NCBI GenBank assembly: GCA_031266115.1
Contig: JAISBQ010000321.1
Location: 1-5,578 of the forward strand
Origin: Bifidobacteriaceae bacterium
GTDB taxonomy: Bacteria; Actinomycetota; Actinomycetes; Actinomycetales; WQXJ01
Length of the DNA: 5,578 nt
Direction of reading: 5' to 3'
The translations under genes and the position numbers were made by a program. Positions 4,974 to 5,578 of the stretch are shown here, piece after piece (the first letter of the stretch is position 1; every line of letters begins with the position of its first letter). Below the pieces are notes generated by a model that saw nothing but the letters and a program-made list of their open reading frames with translations, was not told the origin of the DNA and did no database searches.

Positions 4974-5034
4974 CGGGTTCACTGTGTCTCGGCGACTCAA
5001 TGATGCGCAGATTCCCCGACATGGAGCGCGACTT

Positions 5035-5578
5035 TCAGGTGTCGGTGTCCCGGAGACGGTAGCCCATGCCACGGACCGTTTCGATGCGGTCTGGGCCGAG
5101 CTTGTGGCGCAGGTAGCGGACGTAGACATCGACCACGTTGGAGCCTGGATCGCGGTCATAGCCCCAGACCCCGGCGAGCAACTGCTCCCGGCTGAGCACT
5201 TGGCTCTGGTGGCGCAGGAATGTCTCGGCGAGCGAAAACTCCCTGGCAGACAGGTCCACCCGCCTACCGGCGACATCGGCCCGGCGCGTGCGCAGATCCA
5301 GGGCCAAGGATCCCGCGCGCAGCACCGTCACCTCACCCCTGCCACCCGGATCGCGCAGGCGCAGGCGCACGCGTGCGAGAAGCTCGTCGACGTGGAACGG
5401 CTTGGGCATGTAATCGTCGGCGCGGCCCTCCAACCCCGCCACCCGGTCAGCGACGGAGGATCGCGCGGTGAGAATGATCACGGGCACGGTGATCCGGCGG
5501 GCACGGATCGCGGCCAGCACCTCGAACCCATCGCCATCGGGCAAGCCAACATCCAGGATGATCACCACGACATCGCTT
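5035..5578 (-). CDS. OmpR/PhoB-family two-component response regulator, N-terminus beyond the right edge
   Basis: DNA-binding transcription factor switched by phosphorylation from a sensor kinase. 180 residues are visible. The receiver domain retains the phosphoacceptor Asp at visible residue 9 (VVVIILDVGLPDGDGFEVL), the switch Thr at 37 (IILTARS) and the conserved Lys at 59 (DDYMPKPF). About 45 residues before the Asp are missing, so the GTG at 5568 is inside the receiver domain and is not the start. The C-terminal winged helix covers about 105-177, with LSAREFSL, VLSREQLL, VWGYD, the recognition helix SNVVDVYVRYLRHKLG and the wing IETVRGMGYRL, typical of OmpR/PhoB members. No sensor kinase follows it on the minus strand; a partner, if adjacent, must lie upstream outside the window. 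The specific regulon cannot be told from this sequence. Confidence 0.93.
   Translation of the reverse strand, partial: SDVVVIILDVGLPDGDGFEVLAAIRARRITVPVIILTARSSVADRVAGLEGRADDYMPKPFHVDELLARVRLRLRDPGGRGEVTVLRAGSLALDLRTRRADVAGRRVDLSAREFSLAETFLRHQSQVLSREQLLAGVWGYDRDPGSNVVDVYVRYLRHKLGPDRIETVRGMGYRLRDTDT

Noticed and set aside
4957..4985. AGGAGG at 4961-4966 region as a ribosome site for a small plus-strand gene
   Set aside because: No start codon lies 5-10 nt downstream; the nearest GTG is too far away.
4788..5276. Long minus-strand open frame (162 codons) running from the response regulator through the repeat island
   Set aside because: It lies in another frame over the well-supported regulator gene, and its tail is just the translated repeats (QFH-type repetitions). 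No ribosome site or family match seen.

Overview
The window is high-GC chromosomal DNA from an actinobacterium. The evidence is a SigH/SigR sigma factor with its RsrA-type zinc anti-sigma factor, the 24-residue actinobacterial ribosomal protein bL37, and an aroA/DoxX/sigH neighbourhood that I recall from actinobacterial genomes including Mycobacterium. The order within Actinomycetota cannot be fixed from the sequence alone. Almost everything is ordinary core-genome content; the one stretch that looks accessory is the convergent gap at 4705-5034.

Layout. 1-970 (minus strand): the 5' part of aroA (EPSP synthase, GTG start at 514, runs off the left edge), preceded by a small DoxX-family membrane protein gene 9 nt upstream in the same operon. 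971-1103: divergent promoter region. 1104-2059 (plus strand): sigH-rsrA, translationally coupled by an ATGA overlap. 2071-2145 (minus): the tiny bL37 gene, convergent with rsrA and only 11 nt from it. 2390-2992 (minus): an SGNH-hydrolase-fold protein whose catalytic Ser, block II Gly and block III Asn are all replaced. 2993-3159: divergent control region. 3160-4704 (plus): miaB, tRNA methylthiotransferase. 4705-5034: gene-free gap holding a symmetric set of short repeats. 5035-5578 (minus): an OmpR/PhoB-type response regulator whose N-terminus lies beyond the right edge.

Functionally, sigH-rsrA is a self-contained thiol-redox switch. Reduced zinc-bound RsrA holds the sigma factor, and disulfide formation releases it. 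An open in-frame extension upstream of the sigma start carries a strong GGAGG ribosome site before an ATG at 1050. The annotated start at 1104 sits 7 nt after a TAGGAT -10 element. This suggests a long and a short isoform, as known for sigma-R in Streptomyces coelicolor.

The most unusual item is at 4759-4931. Five diverged copies of an ATCGACATGGTGGAA-like unit sit in three direct and two inverted positions. The outer and inner copies are exactly 42 nt apart on both arms, so the arms align without gaps for about 70 nt (47 of 70 identical by my count). This resembles the multi-repeat ends of an IS21-type insertion sequence with no transposase genes left between them, i.e. a MITE-like or collapsed element. 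It could instead be a protein-binding array between two convergent genes.
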